Positions 35,384-46,138 of a stretch of 52,755 nt of DNA are shown piece after piece; positions within the stretch are counted from its first letter, which is position 1; every line of letters begins with the position of its first letter. A model generated the notes under the pieces. That model worked only from the letters and a program-made list of their open reading frames with translations. It was not told the origin of the DNA and made no database searches. Source of the stretch: Candidatus Undinarchaeales archaeon (lineage in GTDB: Archaea; SpSt-1190; JASMDC01); the NCBI GenBank assembly GCA_030753015.1, contig JASMDC010000024.1, positions 1 through 52,755 of the forward strand, in the 5' to 3' direction. A program made the translations under genes and the position numbers.

Positions 35384-36466
35384 GTGGCAGGAGAGCCTGA
35401 GACCGTCGAGGGGTGGATGCACCTCGGGAACGAGGTGAGAGAGCGGGGTGACCTGCGTCGCGCTATCATGTGCTACGTCAAGGCTGTCGAGATGGAACCG
35501 GACAACGTGGAGATCCATAACATCCTCGCTCTGGCCTTCCTCGAGGATGGTGCCATAGATCAGGCCGCCAAGGCGTTCAACAATGTGCTCAAGCTCGATC
35601 CCGAGAACGTGATGGCCCTTACCAACCTCGGCGTCGTGCTCCATCGGATGGGACGGCTAGAGGAGGCCATTGAGGCATTTGCGAAAGCATTGAAGTCGGA
35701 GCCGGGACATGCTGAAGCCCTCAACAACCTCGCGGTCATCATTGCGGACAAGGGCGACGTCGACAAGGCCATCGACATGCTCAAAGGAGCGGTGAAGTCC
35801 GATCCCAAGTACGTCGAGGGCTGGTACAATCTCGCCGTGTTCCTTGAACGTAAGGGAGCTTTGCAGGACGCGGAGCAGGCCGCACGAAAGGCTATCTCAC
35901 TGGACCACGATCATGTCAAGGCACAGTACATCCTCGGTGTCGTGCTCTCCGATATGGGGCGGACCGATCCTGCTATCGAGGCTTTCACCCAGGTGCTCAA
36001 GCAGGCCCCGGAAATGGGGCGGGCGTGGTACAAGCTGGGCATCCTGCAATCGCGCAGAGAACGGCACGAGGAAGCCATTGGGTGCTACGACAGGGCTCTC
36101 AAGTACGATCCGAACGACGCTGACGCCTGGATCAACCTGGGAGCGGCCTACCATCTGAACCACCTCTACGACAAGGCGATCGACTCCTATATCAAGGCGA
36201 TCAACCTCAGGCCCGACCTCCACGAGGCCTGGTTCAACAAGGGCACCGCCTACCTAGCAAAGGGCTATGAGGACAAGGCCATCGAGGACTTCAAGCGGGC
36301 GCTCTCCATCAAGCCCGACTACGTGGATGCCCTGGTCAACCTGGGGGTCGTGCTGCGCAGGCGCGGGGGCATCGACCAGGCACGGGCCCTCTTCCTCAAG
36401 GCCCTTGATATCCAGCCCGAGAACGAGCAGGCCAACCGCAACATCATCGAGCTGGAGGGATCCTGA
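35384..36466 (+). CDS. TPR-repeat protein
   Basis: A 360-residue protein made of about ten 34-residue tetratricopeptide repeats, e.g. GWMHLGNEVRERGDLRRAI, ALTNLGVVLHRMGRLEEAI, AWINLGAAYHLNHLYDKAI and ALVNLGVVLRRRGGIDQAR. TPR arrays are protein-binding scaffolds. No signal peptide or other domain. GTG at 35384 is preceded by GGAGGTG (35368-35374). The stop overlaps a possible CTG start of the HAD gene that follows, so they may be coupled. Confidence 0.92.
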   Translation: MAGEPETVEGWMHLGNEVRERGDLRRAIMCYVKAVEMEPDNVEIHNILALAFLEDGAIDQAAKAFNNVLKLDPENVMALTNLGVVLHRMGRLEEAIEAFAKALKSEPGHAEALNNLAVIIADKGDVDKAIDMLKGAVKSDPKYVEGWYNLAVFLERKGALQDAEQAARKAISLDHDHVKAQYILGVVLSDMGRTDPAIEAFTQVLKQAPEMGRAWYKLGILQSRRERHEEAIGCYDRALKYDPNDADAWINLGAAYHLNHLYDKAIDSYIKAINLRPDLHEAWFNKGTAYLAKGYEDKAIEDFKRALSIKPDYVDALVNLGVVLRRRGGIDQARALFLKALDIQPENEQANRNIIELEGS

Positions 36467-36495
36467 CCATCGCCAGAGCATACCCCCGGTATGGT

Positions 36496-37131
36496 GTGGC
36501 CCTCTTGGATATGGACGGTACCCTCATGGACTCGGGGGAAGCCCACTTCGTCTCTTGGAAGGCGGCATTCGAGGCCAACGGCCATCCCTTCACTCGCGAG
36601 CATTGGAACGTCCTGTTCGGAAGGACGGCCAACGACTTCTTCGACCTGGTGATGCCCGGCTCCACTTCCACTGAGCGTGCGGCCGTTCTGGCGGAAAAGA
36701 GTCGCCTATTCCTTGGAGATGCGGTCCGGAGCGTACAGCTCTGCCCGGGTGTCCGTGACCTGTTCGCTGTGTTCGCCGAACAGGGTATCGCGCCATACGT
36801 CGTATCCTCATCCTCCAAGGCCAACGTCGAGGCCATGCTGCATATGCACGGGCTCGACCTGCCCTCGGTGCACGCCGCCGACGTCAAGCACGGAAAACCA
36901 GCTCCGGACATGTTCCTGCTTGCCCTGGAGCGTGCCCGTGACGAGGGTAACGATGGACGTGCTCTCGTACTGGAGGATTCGCTTTCGGGTGTGCGGGCAG
37001 GTGTGGCCGCCGGGCTCGACACCTATGGTGTGCTCACCGGTGGCTTCCCCGAGCAGGAGCTCGTGGCGGCCGGCGCCCGACAGGTGTTCCCGGACGCTGG
37101 CGGCCTCGCTCAGGCCCTCCAGCGCGGATGA
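36496..37131 (+). CDS. HAD-superfamily phosphatase (beta-phosphoglucomutase-like)
   Basis: A 211-residue HAD hydrolase. Motif I is LLDMDGTLMDS, motif II VVSSSSKAN, motif III KHGKPAPD, motif IV LEDSLSGVRAG. The cap inserted after motif I is helical, as in the phosphoglycolate phosphatase / beta-phosphoglucomutase branch. The substrate is unknown. GTG at 36496 gives the shortest complete fold; a CTG at 36463, overlapping the TPR stop, would add eleven residues ending in the usual YGV beta-strand. Confidence 0.9.
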   Translation: MALLDMDGTLMDSGEAHFVSWKAAFEANGHPFTREHWNVLFGRTANDFFDLVMPGSTSTERAAVLAEKSRLFLGDAVRSVQLCPGVRDLFAVFAEQGIAPYVVSSSSKANVEAMLHMHGLDLPSVHAADVKHGKPAPDMFLLALERARDEGNDGRALVLEDSLSGVRAGVAAGLDTYGVLTGGFPEQELVAAGARQVFPDAGGLAQALQRG

Positions 37132-37134
37132 GGC

Positions 37135-37947
37135 TCACTCGTCCTCGCCCGTGGTCTCCTCGAGCCGTTCGAAGATTATCCGGCGGCGCCGGGTCAGGAG
37201 CAGGGAGTAGCCCATGGCCACACACCCGATCGCCAGGAGGACCGGACCGATCGGACTGGTCCTGCGAGAGGCACTGACCGGCAACTCCTCGGGGACACCC
37301 CGTTCACTCTTCGACTTTGCGATGGAGGTCCCCTCATCCTCGACGGTCGCTCCTTTATCGACCTCAACGGCCATGTCCTCGTTGGCAGCAGCGGCACGGG
37401 GCGCGGCGACGGCCATCATGGTAGGCGCTGGCGCGGGCATATCGGCATCGGCCATCTCCGGTTCTTGCATTCTCTCGAGCGGTGGGTCTTTTCCAAGGGA
37501 ACCACCAGCAGCTCCGGTCATGACCTGTCCATCCTCGCGCGGTACTTCTTGTACCGATTTGATCCTCACGGGCTCTACCGCCCGGTCCATCGGCATGGCG
37601 CCCTCGAAAGCGGGGCCGAAGGGAGCGATGAGGTTCTGGATCCCTCCGGCCATCACCAGAAAGCCGATGAGGAAGACGACCGAGACATCGCTTATGAAGG
37701 GTAGGAGGATGCGCGAACCTTCATTGGAGAGGGTGTAGAAAACGAACTTCCTACCGGGTTGCTTGTCCTTTTCCACTAATCCGACCCTCTCCAGGACCTG
37801 CAGGTGCTCCTTGACCGTTGTCACATGCTTCCCAAGAGCGCGGGCGAGGTCCGACAGGATGATCCCGTGGTGGTCCTTGAGCGCATGGAGGATGTCCCTC
37901 CGGGTACCGGATGACAGCGCCTTCATCAATGATGCGTCAAGCCTCAT
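37135..37947 (-). CDS. Membrane-tethered winged-helix (ArsR-like) regulator
   Basis: A 270-residue protein. The N-terminal 80 residues are a winged helix of ArsR type (SGTRRDILHALKDHHGIIL, LARALGKHVTTVKEHLQVLE, GLVEKDKQPGRKFVFYTLS). A transmembrane helix (about 86-108) follows, then a long Ala/Pro/Glu-rich region (110-230), a second transmembrane helix (232-252) and a basic tail RRRRIIFERLEE. A DNA-binding domain on a double-spanning membrane protein suggests a one-component sensor that reads an external or membrane signal. It is convergent with the HAD gene, only 3 nt apart. Confidence 0.85.
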   Translation of the reverse strand: MRLDASLMKALSSGTRRDILHALKDHHGIILSDLARALGKHVTTVKEHLQVLERVGLVEKDKQPGRKFVFYTLSNEGSRILLPFISDVSVVFLIGFLVMAGGIQNLIAPFGPAFEGAMPMDRAVEPVRIKSVQEVPREDGQVMTGAAGGSLGKDPPLERMQEPEMADADMPAPAPTMMAVAAPRAAAANEDMAVEVDKGATVEDEGTSIAKSKSERGVPEELPVSASRRTSPIGPVLLAIGCVAMGYSLLLTRRRRIIFERLEETTGEDE

Positions 37948-37989
37948 CGTCCATATTCACCTCAGTGGGGGGCCGTGGTCGGCCAGGGG

Positions 37990-38187
37990 TCACTCCACGC
38001 CAGTCCCGATCTCGCCAAGGTCTGCTGTGTTGGATATCCTTTTTATCCTTGTACCTAAGGCGGGGGTCGCGACGTCGAGGAGCACGTGACAGGTGAGGAA
38101 GCAACCGTAGGCGAGTGCCGCGTCGTCCGGTACGTCGTTATTGGCCGCAAGGCTCTGAAGGAGCTCGATTGTGGCGTCCATCTCCAT
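37990..38187 (-). CDS. Small hypothetical protein
   Basis: A 65-residue protein (MEMDATIELLQSLAANND...) with CFLTC in the middle. A strong TATA-like TTTTTATATTCC lies about 25-30 nt before the ATG, consistent with a leaderless message. The length and the VPDD...TRIKRISNTADLGEI pattern recall the small helical UPF0147 family of archaea, but the resemblance is weak. Confidence 0.6.
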   Translation of the reverse strand: MEMDATIELLQSLAANNDVPDDAALAYGCFLTCHVLLDVATPALGTRIKRISNTADLGEIGTGVE

Positions 38188-38297
38188 AGATATTCCATGT
38201 CTCGGGGAATATAAAAAGCCCCCAAAGTTGGTTTGGTGACCGCCCTAGAAAACGTGTTCACTGGTGAGTGAGGATTTCTACACGATAATTGTCTTAT

Positions 38298-38864
38298 CTA
38301 TTCGGGACCGAGCACCTCGACCTTGATGTCGCTGGGATTCGGATTGCACCAGTGCCGGTCCGGGCACGCCGACAGGCCGACGGTCACATCACGCTCCGCT
38401 CGCAGCACGACGTAATCATCCTTCTCAGCGGTCTTGTGGATCGTGAGCGCCATGTCCTCGTCCACGAACATGAAGAACGTGGTCGTGGGAGGGAGTGATG
38501 CCAGTGAGATGTCCAGGGCGCTGGCGAGCATGTCCCTACAACCGTCGAGCTCGCCCTCGTATATATCCGAGCGGCAGCCAGGGAAGAGCAGGTCATGGGG
38601 TGCCTCTGTATGGTTCTCAATAAGAGTGAGCACAGCCTCGCCGGCACCGTCATAGAGCGCCATGTCCAGGTCCAGAGTGGACACGAGCTTTGGGAAATCG
38701 AACCGTTGAATCCCGTTCAGATCGCGGCTGAGCGACTGGTTGAAGTCCTTGAAGCAGAGGTCGACAACCTGACCGCCCTCGAGTGTAGTGATCCTCAGCC
38801 GCTGACCCTTGGTAAGCTTGAATGCACGGGTAGTTCCGTGCGCCAGGACCACATCCTCTCCCAT
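38298..38864 (-). CDS. DUF1989 (urea-carboxylase-associated) family protein
   Basis: A 188-residue protein with the DUF1989 layout: AFKLTKGQRLRITTLEGGQVVDLCFKD at the start (the GQ and D residues are typical), then PHDLLFPGCRSDIY, a cysteine/histidine-containing metal-binding region, and FFMFVDEDMALTIH. Family members are found with urea carboxylase/allophanate systems, and some are guanidine- or carboxyguanidine-processing subunits; others have unknown roles. No urea carboxylase is in the window. ATG at 38864, with TTTAAAAATATT about 22-32 nt upstream. Confidence 0.82.
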   Translation of the reverse strand: MGEDVVLAHGTTRAFKLTKGQRLRITTLEGGQVVDLCFKDFNQSLSRDLNGIQRFDFPKLVSTLDLDMALYDGAGEAVLTLIENHTEAPHDLLFPGCRSDIYEGELDGCRDMLASALDISLASLPPTTTFFMFVDEDMALTIHKTAEKDDYVVLRAERDVTVGLSACPDRHWCNPNPSDIKVEVLGPE

Positions 38865-38964
38865 GGTGGGCACCCCTCGGTTAATATTTTTAAATCCCAC
38901 CTTTCCACAGACAAAAAATAACATTGAAAAACCTATTTCTTCTCCCGAGAACCGGCGAACAGAA

Positions 38965-39621
38965 ATGGGTGACGCGGACGATGAAGATAACATGGCGTGC
39001 GAGACCGGTATGGAACCGGATACCCAGGAAAAAGTTGGACCAAAAATGGTGACACAGGACGGTAAAGCCGACACGCGCATCGAAGACTTGAGGAATACCC
39101 TCGATGAGCATGAGCGCGAGAGCAAGGAACAACTCGACCGGCTCGTTCGTGTCCAAGCCGACTTCGATAACTTCCGCAAGCGTGTCGAACGCGATCGGGA
39201 TGATCTCGCCAAGACCGCAGCCGAGGGCCTTATACTCAGGGTCCTCGAGGTGGTCGACAACCTCGACCGTGCGATCGAGCACATGCGGACTGACGAGCGT
39301 ACGCAGGAGCACACACGCGGTGTGGAGATGATCAAGGACCAGCTGCTGGGCGTGCTCGCCGTCGAAGGCCTTCAGGAGATGGAGTGCCTCGATAAACCCT
39401 TCGATCCCCTCTACCATGAGGCCATAGCTCGTGAGACGATGGACGATGTCGATGCGGAAACGGTCTCGGAGGTGTTCCAGAAGGGTTACACCCTCAAGGG
39501 CAAGGTCATCCGCCATGCCCGCGTCAAGGTCACAGTGCCCGTCGCCAAAAAGGAAGGATCAGGGAAAGAACGCTCAACGACTAATGCTAACGGATCACAG
39601 GAGAACGATAAGGAGGAATGA
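38965..39621 (+). CDS. grpE: GrpE nucleotide-exchange factor
   Basis: A 218-residue GrpE: acidic N-terminal tail, long coiled coil (about 50-110, with [18 protein letters not shown]), and the beta-domain with [12 protein letters not shown] and [23 protein letters not shown]. It releases ADP from DnaK. ATG at 38965 is chosen because the sequence upstream is AT-rich promoter. The TGA stop overlaps the region of the dnaK ribosome-binding site, as in a tight operon grpE-dnaK-dnaJ. In archaea this set was acquired from bacteria. Confidence 0.95.
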   Translation: MGDADDEDNMACETGMEPDTQEKVGPKMVTQDGKADTRIEDLRNTLDEHERESKEQLDRLVRVQADFDNFRKRVERDRDDLAKTAAEGLILRVLEVVDNLDRAIEHMRTDERTQEHTRGVEMIKDQLLGVLAVEGLQEMECLDKPFDPLYHEAIARETMDDVDAETVSEVFQKGYTLKGKVIRHARVKVTVPVAKKEGSGKERSTTNANGSQENDKEE

Positions 39622-39623
39622 AC

Positions 39624-41468
<1,845 letters not shown>

Positions 41469-41511
41469 GTCCGCTCCACCGTGGGGCGGCCTGGGAACCA
41501 TGTGAACGACC

Positions 41512-42741
41512 GTGGCCAAAAAGAACAAGCGGGACTATTACGAGGTGCTGGGCATCCCCCGGTCCGCCTCCAAGGAAGAGATCAAGAAGTCGTTCCGCCA
41601 GCTCGCCCGCAAGCACCACCCTGACGTGAACCCTGATGATCCCGAGGGCGCTACCGAGCGGTTCAAAGAGGTGCGGGAGGCCTACGAGGTGCTCTCCAAC
41701 GAGCAGAAGCGCGTCCGGTACGACAAGTTCGGGCACGCTGGTGTCGGCGGCCGCGGTGGTGCGGGAGGGTTCGACTTCGGCGGGTTCGAGGACATCTTCG
41801 CCGGGTTCGGCGATATCTTCAACGTGGGGGCGTCCGGTAGACGACGACGTCCGACCGGTCCCGTCCGTGGGAACGACCTAAGGTACGACCTGGAGGTCAC
41901 TTTCGAGGACGCCGCGGCCGGGCTCGAGACGACCATCCACGTCCCACGTCACAAGGAGTGCACCACCTGCAACGGTACTGGCGCCAAACCGGGTACCGAG
42001 AAGCGTAGATGCACCCAGTGCAACGGCACGGGTAAGGTGGAGAACCGCCGGCAGGCAGGATTCACGACCTTCGTATCCGTTTCGGCCTGTCCCACCTGCC
42101 GTGGGGCCGGCGAGGTCGTGGACGATCCGTGCACGGAGTGCGGTGGCGACGGCACCGTGCAGGTGAAAGAGACCATCGAGATCAAGATCCCTCCTGGTGT
42201 GGATACGGGTTCGCACCTTCGGGTACCGGGTCGTGGCGAAGTCGGTCATCGCGGAGGGCCCTCCGGCGACCTCTATGTGGTCATCCACATCCGCGCTCAC
42301 GATTTCTTCCAGCGGGACGGCTTCGACATCTACTGTTCGATCCCCATCACCTTCGCACTGGGTTCCCTTGGCGGGGAGACGCGAGTCCCTACTCTCGACG
42401 GGGACGCGATCATCAAGGTCCCGGCCGGGACGCAGAGCGGGCAGGTCTTCTCCATGAAGGGCAAGGGCTTTCCACACATCCGTGGTGGCGGGCGAGGAGA
42501 CCAGTACGTGAAGGTGCGCGTCACTGTGCCCTCAAAGATGTCCCCGACCCAGCGTCGCAAGCTCCGCCAGTTCGCCGCCTCCATGGGATGGGAGGCCGAG
42601 GGGGTCATCTCCGAGGACGGGCTCGATGATGCCGTTCGCGTCGATGCCGAGCTGGCCGATGGCGAGAGGAAGGGTTTCTTCGAACGGGTCTTTGGCGGTT
42701 GGGGCGGCGGTACAGACGAGAGCTCGGACGAAACCTCCTAG
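41512..42741 (+). CDS. dnaJ: Hsp40 co-chaperone DnaJ
   Basis: A 409-residue type I DnaJ: J domain with the KHHPDVN (HPD) motif, Gly/Phe-rich region ([15 protein letters not shown]), four zinc-binding repeats of CxxCxGxG type ([32 protein letters not shown]) and the C-terminal client-binding domain. A C-terminal extension of about 50 residues is acidic and Gly-rich ([13 protein letters not shown]). It starts with GTG at 41512, 43 nt after dnaK. It stimulates the DnaK ATPase and passes on unfolded clients. Confidence 0.97.
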   Translation: MAKKNKRDYYEVLGIPRSASKEEIKKSFRQLARKHHPDVNPDDPEGATERFKEVREAYEVLSNEQKRVRYDKFGHAGVGGRGGAGGFDFGGFEDIFAGFGDIFNVGASGRRRRPTGPVRGNDLRYDLEVTFEDAAAGLETTIHVPRHKECTTCNGTGAKPGTEKRRCTQCNGTGKVENRRQAGFTTFVSVSACPTCRGAGEVVDDPCTECGGDGTVQVKETIEIKIPPGVDTGSHLRVPGRGEVGHRGGPSGDLYVVIHIRAHDFFQRDGFDIYCSIPITFALGSLGGETRVPTLDGDAIIKVPAGTQSGQVFSMKGKGFPHIRGGGRGDQYVKVRVTVPSKMSPTQRRKLRQFAASMGWEAEGVISEDGLDDAVRVDAELADGERKGFFERVFGGWGGGTDESSDETS

Positions 42742-42801
42742 TTTCCCGCGCGCAGCCCTACCACTGATATTCCGAAGTGTCAGCGTTCCGGAAGTGACGG
42801 A

Positions 42802-43890
42802 TCAGCCCCAGAGCTCGTAGGCGGGATCGCCTTCATCGCCATCGATTGCCTCGATGGCCTCCGTCTCGGGAGAAACGTTCCCGTAGATGTCGAGCTGGTG
42901 TGTGCCGCTGTCGTACTCGCGGGCCCGCATGTACCCGAACACACCCTTCTTGAGGGCGTTCTGGTTCAGGTAGGTGGTGGTCTCCCACTCACGCTCGTTG
43001 AAGGTGACGTGGGTTTCCCGCTCACGGCGGTTCTCCCTGATCTGGAGGCTGCCCATGTCGATACAGTAGCCGCCCCCGTCCATCTTGGTGAGCTTGATCT
43101 CCTCGCCGTCGATCTTCACACCGTTCTCGAGCTGTTCGTAGTCGAGGGTGCGCCTGTAGCCGTTCTCTTTCTTGAGCTTGACCTCCTTGCGGTCCAGGTC
43201 GAAGAAGAGCTCGAAGTCATCCTTGTAGGCCCGCACCTCACACCCGTAGGCGTGGGTGTGGCCAGACACCGAGAGCAGCGGGCGGATCTCGTCAGTAAAG
43301 GCGCGCAGCTCGCTCTCGTAGTTGTTGCGGAAGCGTTGGTAGCCGGTGCCCTTGGGCGGGGCGTGGCTGATCACGATGGTGTCCTTCCCCGTGCTCCCCG
43401 AGTCCTTGGCCAGCTTGTAGCCGTCATCGAGCCATCCGCGGATGATGTCGTTATCGTGGTGTCCGGGTGTGTGAGGGTGGTCGGTGGGGCCCTCGCCGCC
43501 CATGGCGACGAAGGAGTAGCCTCCGGCCTTTCGGTGGTCTCCCACGACGTAGTCGATGTTGTCGAACCTGTCGCACGCCTTCACCACGTTCTCCATGCGG
43601 TCGTGGTTGCCGTGGATGGCGTATACAGGCTTCCCGACGGCGTTCAGCTTCTCGAACGCGAAGTCGAGGTGCTTTCCCTCCCAGAACGGCGTGTCATAAT
43701 CGGTGTAGTCACCGGCGGTCACGATGGCGTCGACTTCAAGCTCCTTCGCCTTGTCGTCGATGTCCTGGAAGTAGGTCTCCAGCTCCTTGCGGTTTGAGAC
43801 CGGACGATCGCGGACGTGCACGTCAGTAACAAAGAGCATCTTGACGTCCTTTGTCACGTCCTGATCTTTCGGTCCGTAATCCTCGAACAT
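42802..43890 (-). CDS. Calcineurin-like metallophosphoesterase
   Basis: A 362-residue protein whose first 200 residues hold the metallophosphoesterase motifs: DVH (LFVTDVHVRD), GDYTDYD, GNHDRME, VISHAPP and SGHTHAYG. The remaining about 150 residues are beta-rich and not recognised. Substrate unknown; relatives act on cyclic nucleotides, phospholipids, nucleic acids or protein phosphates. No signal peptide. Convergent with dnaJ. Confidence 0.9.
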   Translation of the reverse strand: MFEDYGPKDQDVTKDVKMLFVTDVHVRDRPVSNRKELETYFQDIDDKAKELEVDAIVTAGDYTDYDTPFWEGKHLDFAFEKLNAVGKPVYAIHGNHDRMENVVKACDRFDNIDYVVGDHRKAGGYSFVAMGGEGPTDHPHTPGHHDNDIIRGWLDDGYKLAKDSGSTGKDTIVISHAPPKGTGYQRFRNNYESELRAFTDEIRPLLSVSGHTHAYGCEVRAYKDDFELFFDLDRKEVKLKKENGYRRTLDYEQLENGVKIDGEEIKLTKMDGGGYCIDMGSLQIRENRRERETHVTFNEREWETTTYLNQNALKKGVFGYMRAREYDSGTHQLDIYGNVSPETEAIEAIDGDEGDPAYELWG

Positions 43891-43918
43891 GGTGTATCAC
43901 ACTGTACCGCAGGAGTTA

Positions 43919-44890
43919 CTACTCTATAGTAGTTCCAGCTATATAAACCTTTTCCTTTTCGGCCTCAATCGTCGCACGCAGCCCCCCCTCAAGGGTGGTT
44001 CGAGGGACGAATCCCAGAGCTTCCCTGGCCGCTCTGACATCCGCACTGCTCTCGTGGATGTCCCCCGGGCGGGGCGGGTCGTGCTCCACTCCCACAGGTG
44101 CGTCCAGGGCATTGTTCACGGCCTCCGCGAGGTCGTTCACCGTCACCGGCGCGCCCGGTGCGATGTTGAACGCCCGTCCAGGATAGTGCCCTGCCCGCTC
44201 CAGAGCGGTCACGAACGCATCGCATACGTCGCCCACGTACACCAGTTCACGTGTCTGAGTACCATCCCCGTGAACCTTCATCGGTTCGCCAGCGAGCCCC
44301 GCTGACACGAACGCCGGCACCACCGCTGCGTACTCGGAGTCCGCACGCTGCCGTGGGCCGTACACGTTGAAAAGTCGCAGGGAGATGCCCATAAGCCCCC
44401 GCTCATTTGCGAACATACGCACCAGGGACTCGGCAGCGAGCTTGGAGGCGCCGTAGGGCGAAAGCGGGCGTAAGGGCGAGTCCTCTGACAGTGGAGGTGG
44501 CGTGTCACCGTACACGGCTGCTGATGAGGCAAATGCCAGGGATCCTACTCCGGCATCAGCGGCAGTCTCGAGCACCGCCAGTGTGCCTCTGACGTTTGCA
44601 TCGAAGGTCGCCCAAGGATCCTTCATGGAAGCGCCCACGCTCACGTCCGCTGCCAGATGCACGACGCCGTCCACATTGCGTAACTCGCGCGATGTAACAT
44701 CTCGGATATCCATACTATATACCGATACCCGCTCCTCGGGAAGAGGTGTAAGATTCTCGAGCAGGCCCGTGGAAAGGTCATCGATGACCAGCACCTCCGT
44801 GGCACCACGATGGAGCAAGGCCCCTACAAGATGGGAGCCTATGAAACCGGCCCCGCCGGTCACCAGGATACGCGATCCGTCGACCTGCAT
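43919..44890 (-). CDS. NAD-dependent sugar-nucleotide epimerase/dehydratase
   Basis: A 323-residue extended short-chain dehydrogenase of the UDP-glucose 4-epimerase type. NAD motif GGAGFIGSHL near the N-terminus, FASSAAVYGD, catalytic YGASK (Tyr-x-x-x-Lys), and RLFNVYGPRQRADSEYAAV. It interconverts or dehydrates nucleotide sugars for glycans or surface polymers. The ATG at 44890 matches the family start and is about 21-28 nt from the palindromic TATA box at 44911, so it is probably leaderless and divergent from aroD. Confidence 0.92.
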   Translation of the reverse strand: MQVDGSRILVTGGAGFIGSHLVGALLHRGATEVLVIDDLSTGLLENLTPLPEERVSVYSMDIRDVTSRELRNVDGVVHLAADVSVGASMKDPWATFDANVRGTLAVLETAADAGVGSLAFASSAAVYGDTPPPLSEDSPLRPLSPYGASKLAAESLVRMFANERGLMGISLRLFNVYGPRQRADSEYAAVVPAFVSAGLAGEPMKVHGDGTQTRELVYVGDVCDAFVTALERAGHYPGRAFNIAPGAPVTVNDLAEAVNNALDAPVGVEHDPPRPGDIHESSADVRAAREALGFVPRTTLEGGLRATIEAEKEKVYIAGTTIE

Positions 44891-44909
44891 GGAAGACGTG
44901 ACCGAGTGG

Positions 44910-44919
44910 CATTTAAATG
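44910..44919. promoter_or_regulatory. Palindromic TATA box shared by epimerase gene and aroD
   Basis: CATTTAAATG is a perfect palindrome that lies 20 nt from the minus-strand ATG at 44890 and 23 nt from the plus-strand GTG at 44942. With both genes leaderless by position, one symmetric TBP site could serve both directions. Confidence 0.65.
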
Positions 44920-44941
44920 GTTTTGCTGCGACCTCCGGGCC

Positions 44942-45628
44942 GTGGAGGACACGGACAAGGCACGGGCCCGTATCTGTGCGGTGGTCGCCGCCGATACGGT
45001 CGAGGAGATGGTGGACCGGGCCATGGAGGCAAGAGAGGACGCCGACCTCGTTGAATTCCGTATCGACCATCTTGTCTCACTTGAGCAGCTTGAGGGACTG
45101 AAGGAGTTCACCGCTCTCCCAGTGATCCTCACCCTCCGCTCCGCTATCCAGGGCGGACGGAGCGAACTGGAAGGGGACGCACGTCGAGCGGTCCTGGAGC
45201 GCATCATAAACCTCGGCCCGGCGTACATCGACCTAGAGTTCGGTAATGCTGACATGGAGCTCATTGCCGTTGCCAAGTGCGCCGGTGTGGGCACTATCCT
45301 CTCATTCCACGACTTCGAGGGAACCCCAGAAGGGATCGCTGACGTTGCTCAGGTGATGGCGGCCACGGACGCCGACATCATCAAGCTGGTCACTACTGCC
45401 GGCTCATGGAGGGACGAGCTTACAATGCTAACCATTGATCAACGGTACACCGATCGGGGGATCGTTGCCTTCTGCATGGGCGAACTCGGAGTGCTCTCCC
45501 GCGTGCTCTGTCCACTCATAGGGGGTCGGTTCACCTATGCCTTCGCGGGCAGGAGCACTGCAAATGGCCAGATTTCGTTAATTGACCTACGTATTACATA
45601 TAATACTGTGCAAATTCATTACGAATAA
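44942..45628 (+). CDS. aroD: Type I 3-dehydroquinate dehydratase
   Basis: A 228-residue enzyme of the shikimate pathway that dehydrates 3-dehydroquinate. Motifs: DLVEFRIDHL at the start of the barrel, ILTLRS, ILSFHDFEGTP (catalytic His) and DIIKLVTTAGS (Schiff-base Lys), then FCMGELGVLSRV and FTYAFAGRSTANGQIS. GTG at 44942 is favoured: it fits the family's N-terminus and is about 25-30 nt from the TATA palindrome. It is the only aromatic-pathway gene in the window. Confidence 0.94.
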   Translation: MEDTDKARARICAVVAADTVEEMVDRAMEAREDADLVEFRIDHLVSLEQLEGLKEFTALPVILTLRSAIQGGRSELEGDARRAVLERIINLGPAYIDLEFGNADMELIAVAKCAGVGTILSFHDFEGTPEGIADVAQVMAATDADIIKLVTTAGSWRDELTMLTIDQRYTDRGIVAFCMGELGVLSRVLCPLIGGRFTYAFAGRSTANGQISLIDLRITYNTVQIHYE

Positions 45629-45657
45629 CGTAGGAGTATATACAATCCTACCGGAAG

Positions 45658-45666
45658 TTATATATA
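45658..45666 (+). promoter_or_regulatory. Strong TATA box upstream of structured leader and micro-genes
   Basis: TTATATATA preceded by the purine-rich GGAAG (BRE-like) is the best promoter in the 334-nt gap after aroD; start of transcription would be near 45690. A second TATA-like TATATTAG at 45723-45730 would place the start near 45750, just before the first hairpin. Confidence 0.6.
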
Positions 45667-45759
45667 CCATACCGTGCTAACTAATAGCATAATCATTCCC
45701 GGAGCAGGATAACATGACAGCGTATATTAGAGGAAAGGTATTGGTACCGACCTTTATTA

Positions 45760-45886
45760 TTGCGCGCAATCATGCCTGCATGCGCTGGTTGTAGCGCAAG
45801 GGGATGATGAAAACAACGCCGTGATTGTTTTTTGACCCTTTTCTTAAGTCGCTATGCGACTATCAGTCGTCCTCATCGCGGCGTTG
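45760..45886 (+). ncRNA. Structured leader or stand-alone RNA with competing hairpins
   Basis: Hairpin I: TTGCGC (45760-45765) with GCGCAA (45794-45799), extended by CAATCA (45767-45772) with TGGTTG (45786-45791). Stem II: CAACGCCGTGAT (45814-45825) with ATCGCGGCGTTG (45875-45886), 12 pairs with one G-U, enclosing AGTCGC-TAT-GCGACT (45847-45861). An alternative hairpin, AAAACAA (45810-45816) with TTGTTTT (45825-45831), shares bases with stem II and leads into six T, so it looks like a terminator that excludes stem II. The arrangement suggests an attenuator or riboswitch-like leader for the micro-genes, or an independent RNA. It does not match any RNA family I know. Confidence 0.5.
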
Positions 45887-45962
45887 GGGGCGCACGCGCC
45901 GATATCCGAACTCAACGAGATAACCGAGAGAACGACAAGGACGACACAAGGAGGTAATGACT

Positions 45963-46100
45963 ATGTCACTTGAAGAGACCATGGAACTGATCATAAACGT
46001 CATGCAATTCGCTGACTCGTGGGAGACCCGCCGCGCTCAGGCCCCTGAGGAACAGGCCAGTGCCCCGCTCTTCCTCGCGTACGAAGGCATGCTCTCCTGA
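45963..46100 (+). CDS. Micro-gene 1: 45-residue peptide, first of a tandem pair
   Basis: The peptide begins MSLEETMELIINVMQFAD and ends LFLAYEGMLS. A strong ribosome-binding site GGAGGT (45950-45955) is seven nt before ATG 45963; the in-frame ATG at 45957 is too close to it. It is 67 per cent identical (30 of 45) to the next gene, with the first 24 residues nearly invariant and a conserved LAYEG-x-L end around a variable middle. No cysteines, no membrane segment, acidic; probably an amphipathic helix, a linker and a conserved tail. It could be a regulatory peptide, an adaptor or a modified-peptide precursor; function unknown. Confidence 0.8.
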   Translation: MSLEETMELIINVMQFADSWETRRAQAPEEQASAPLFLAYEGMLS

Positions 46101-46138
46101 GCAAGCCCACACCATCAACCACACAAGAGGTGCAGATC

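Noticed and set aside
45800-45870. C/D-box guide RNA suggested by GATGATGA at 45802
   Set aside because: No CTGA box at the right distances; the long stems do not fit a C/D guide.
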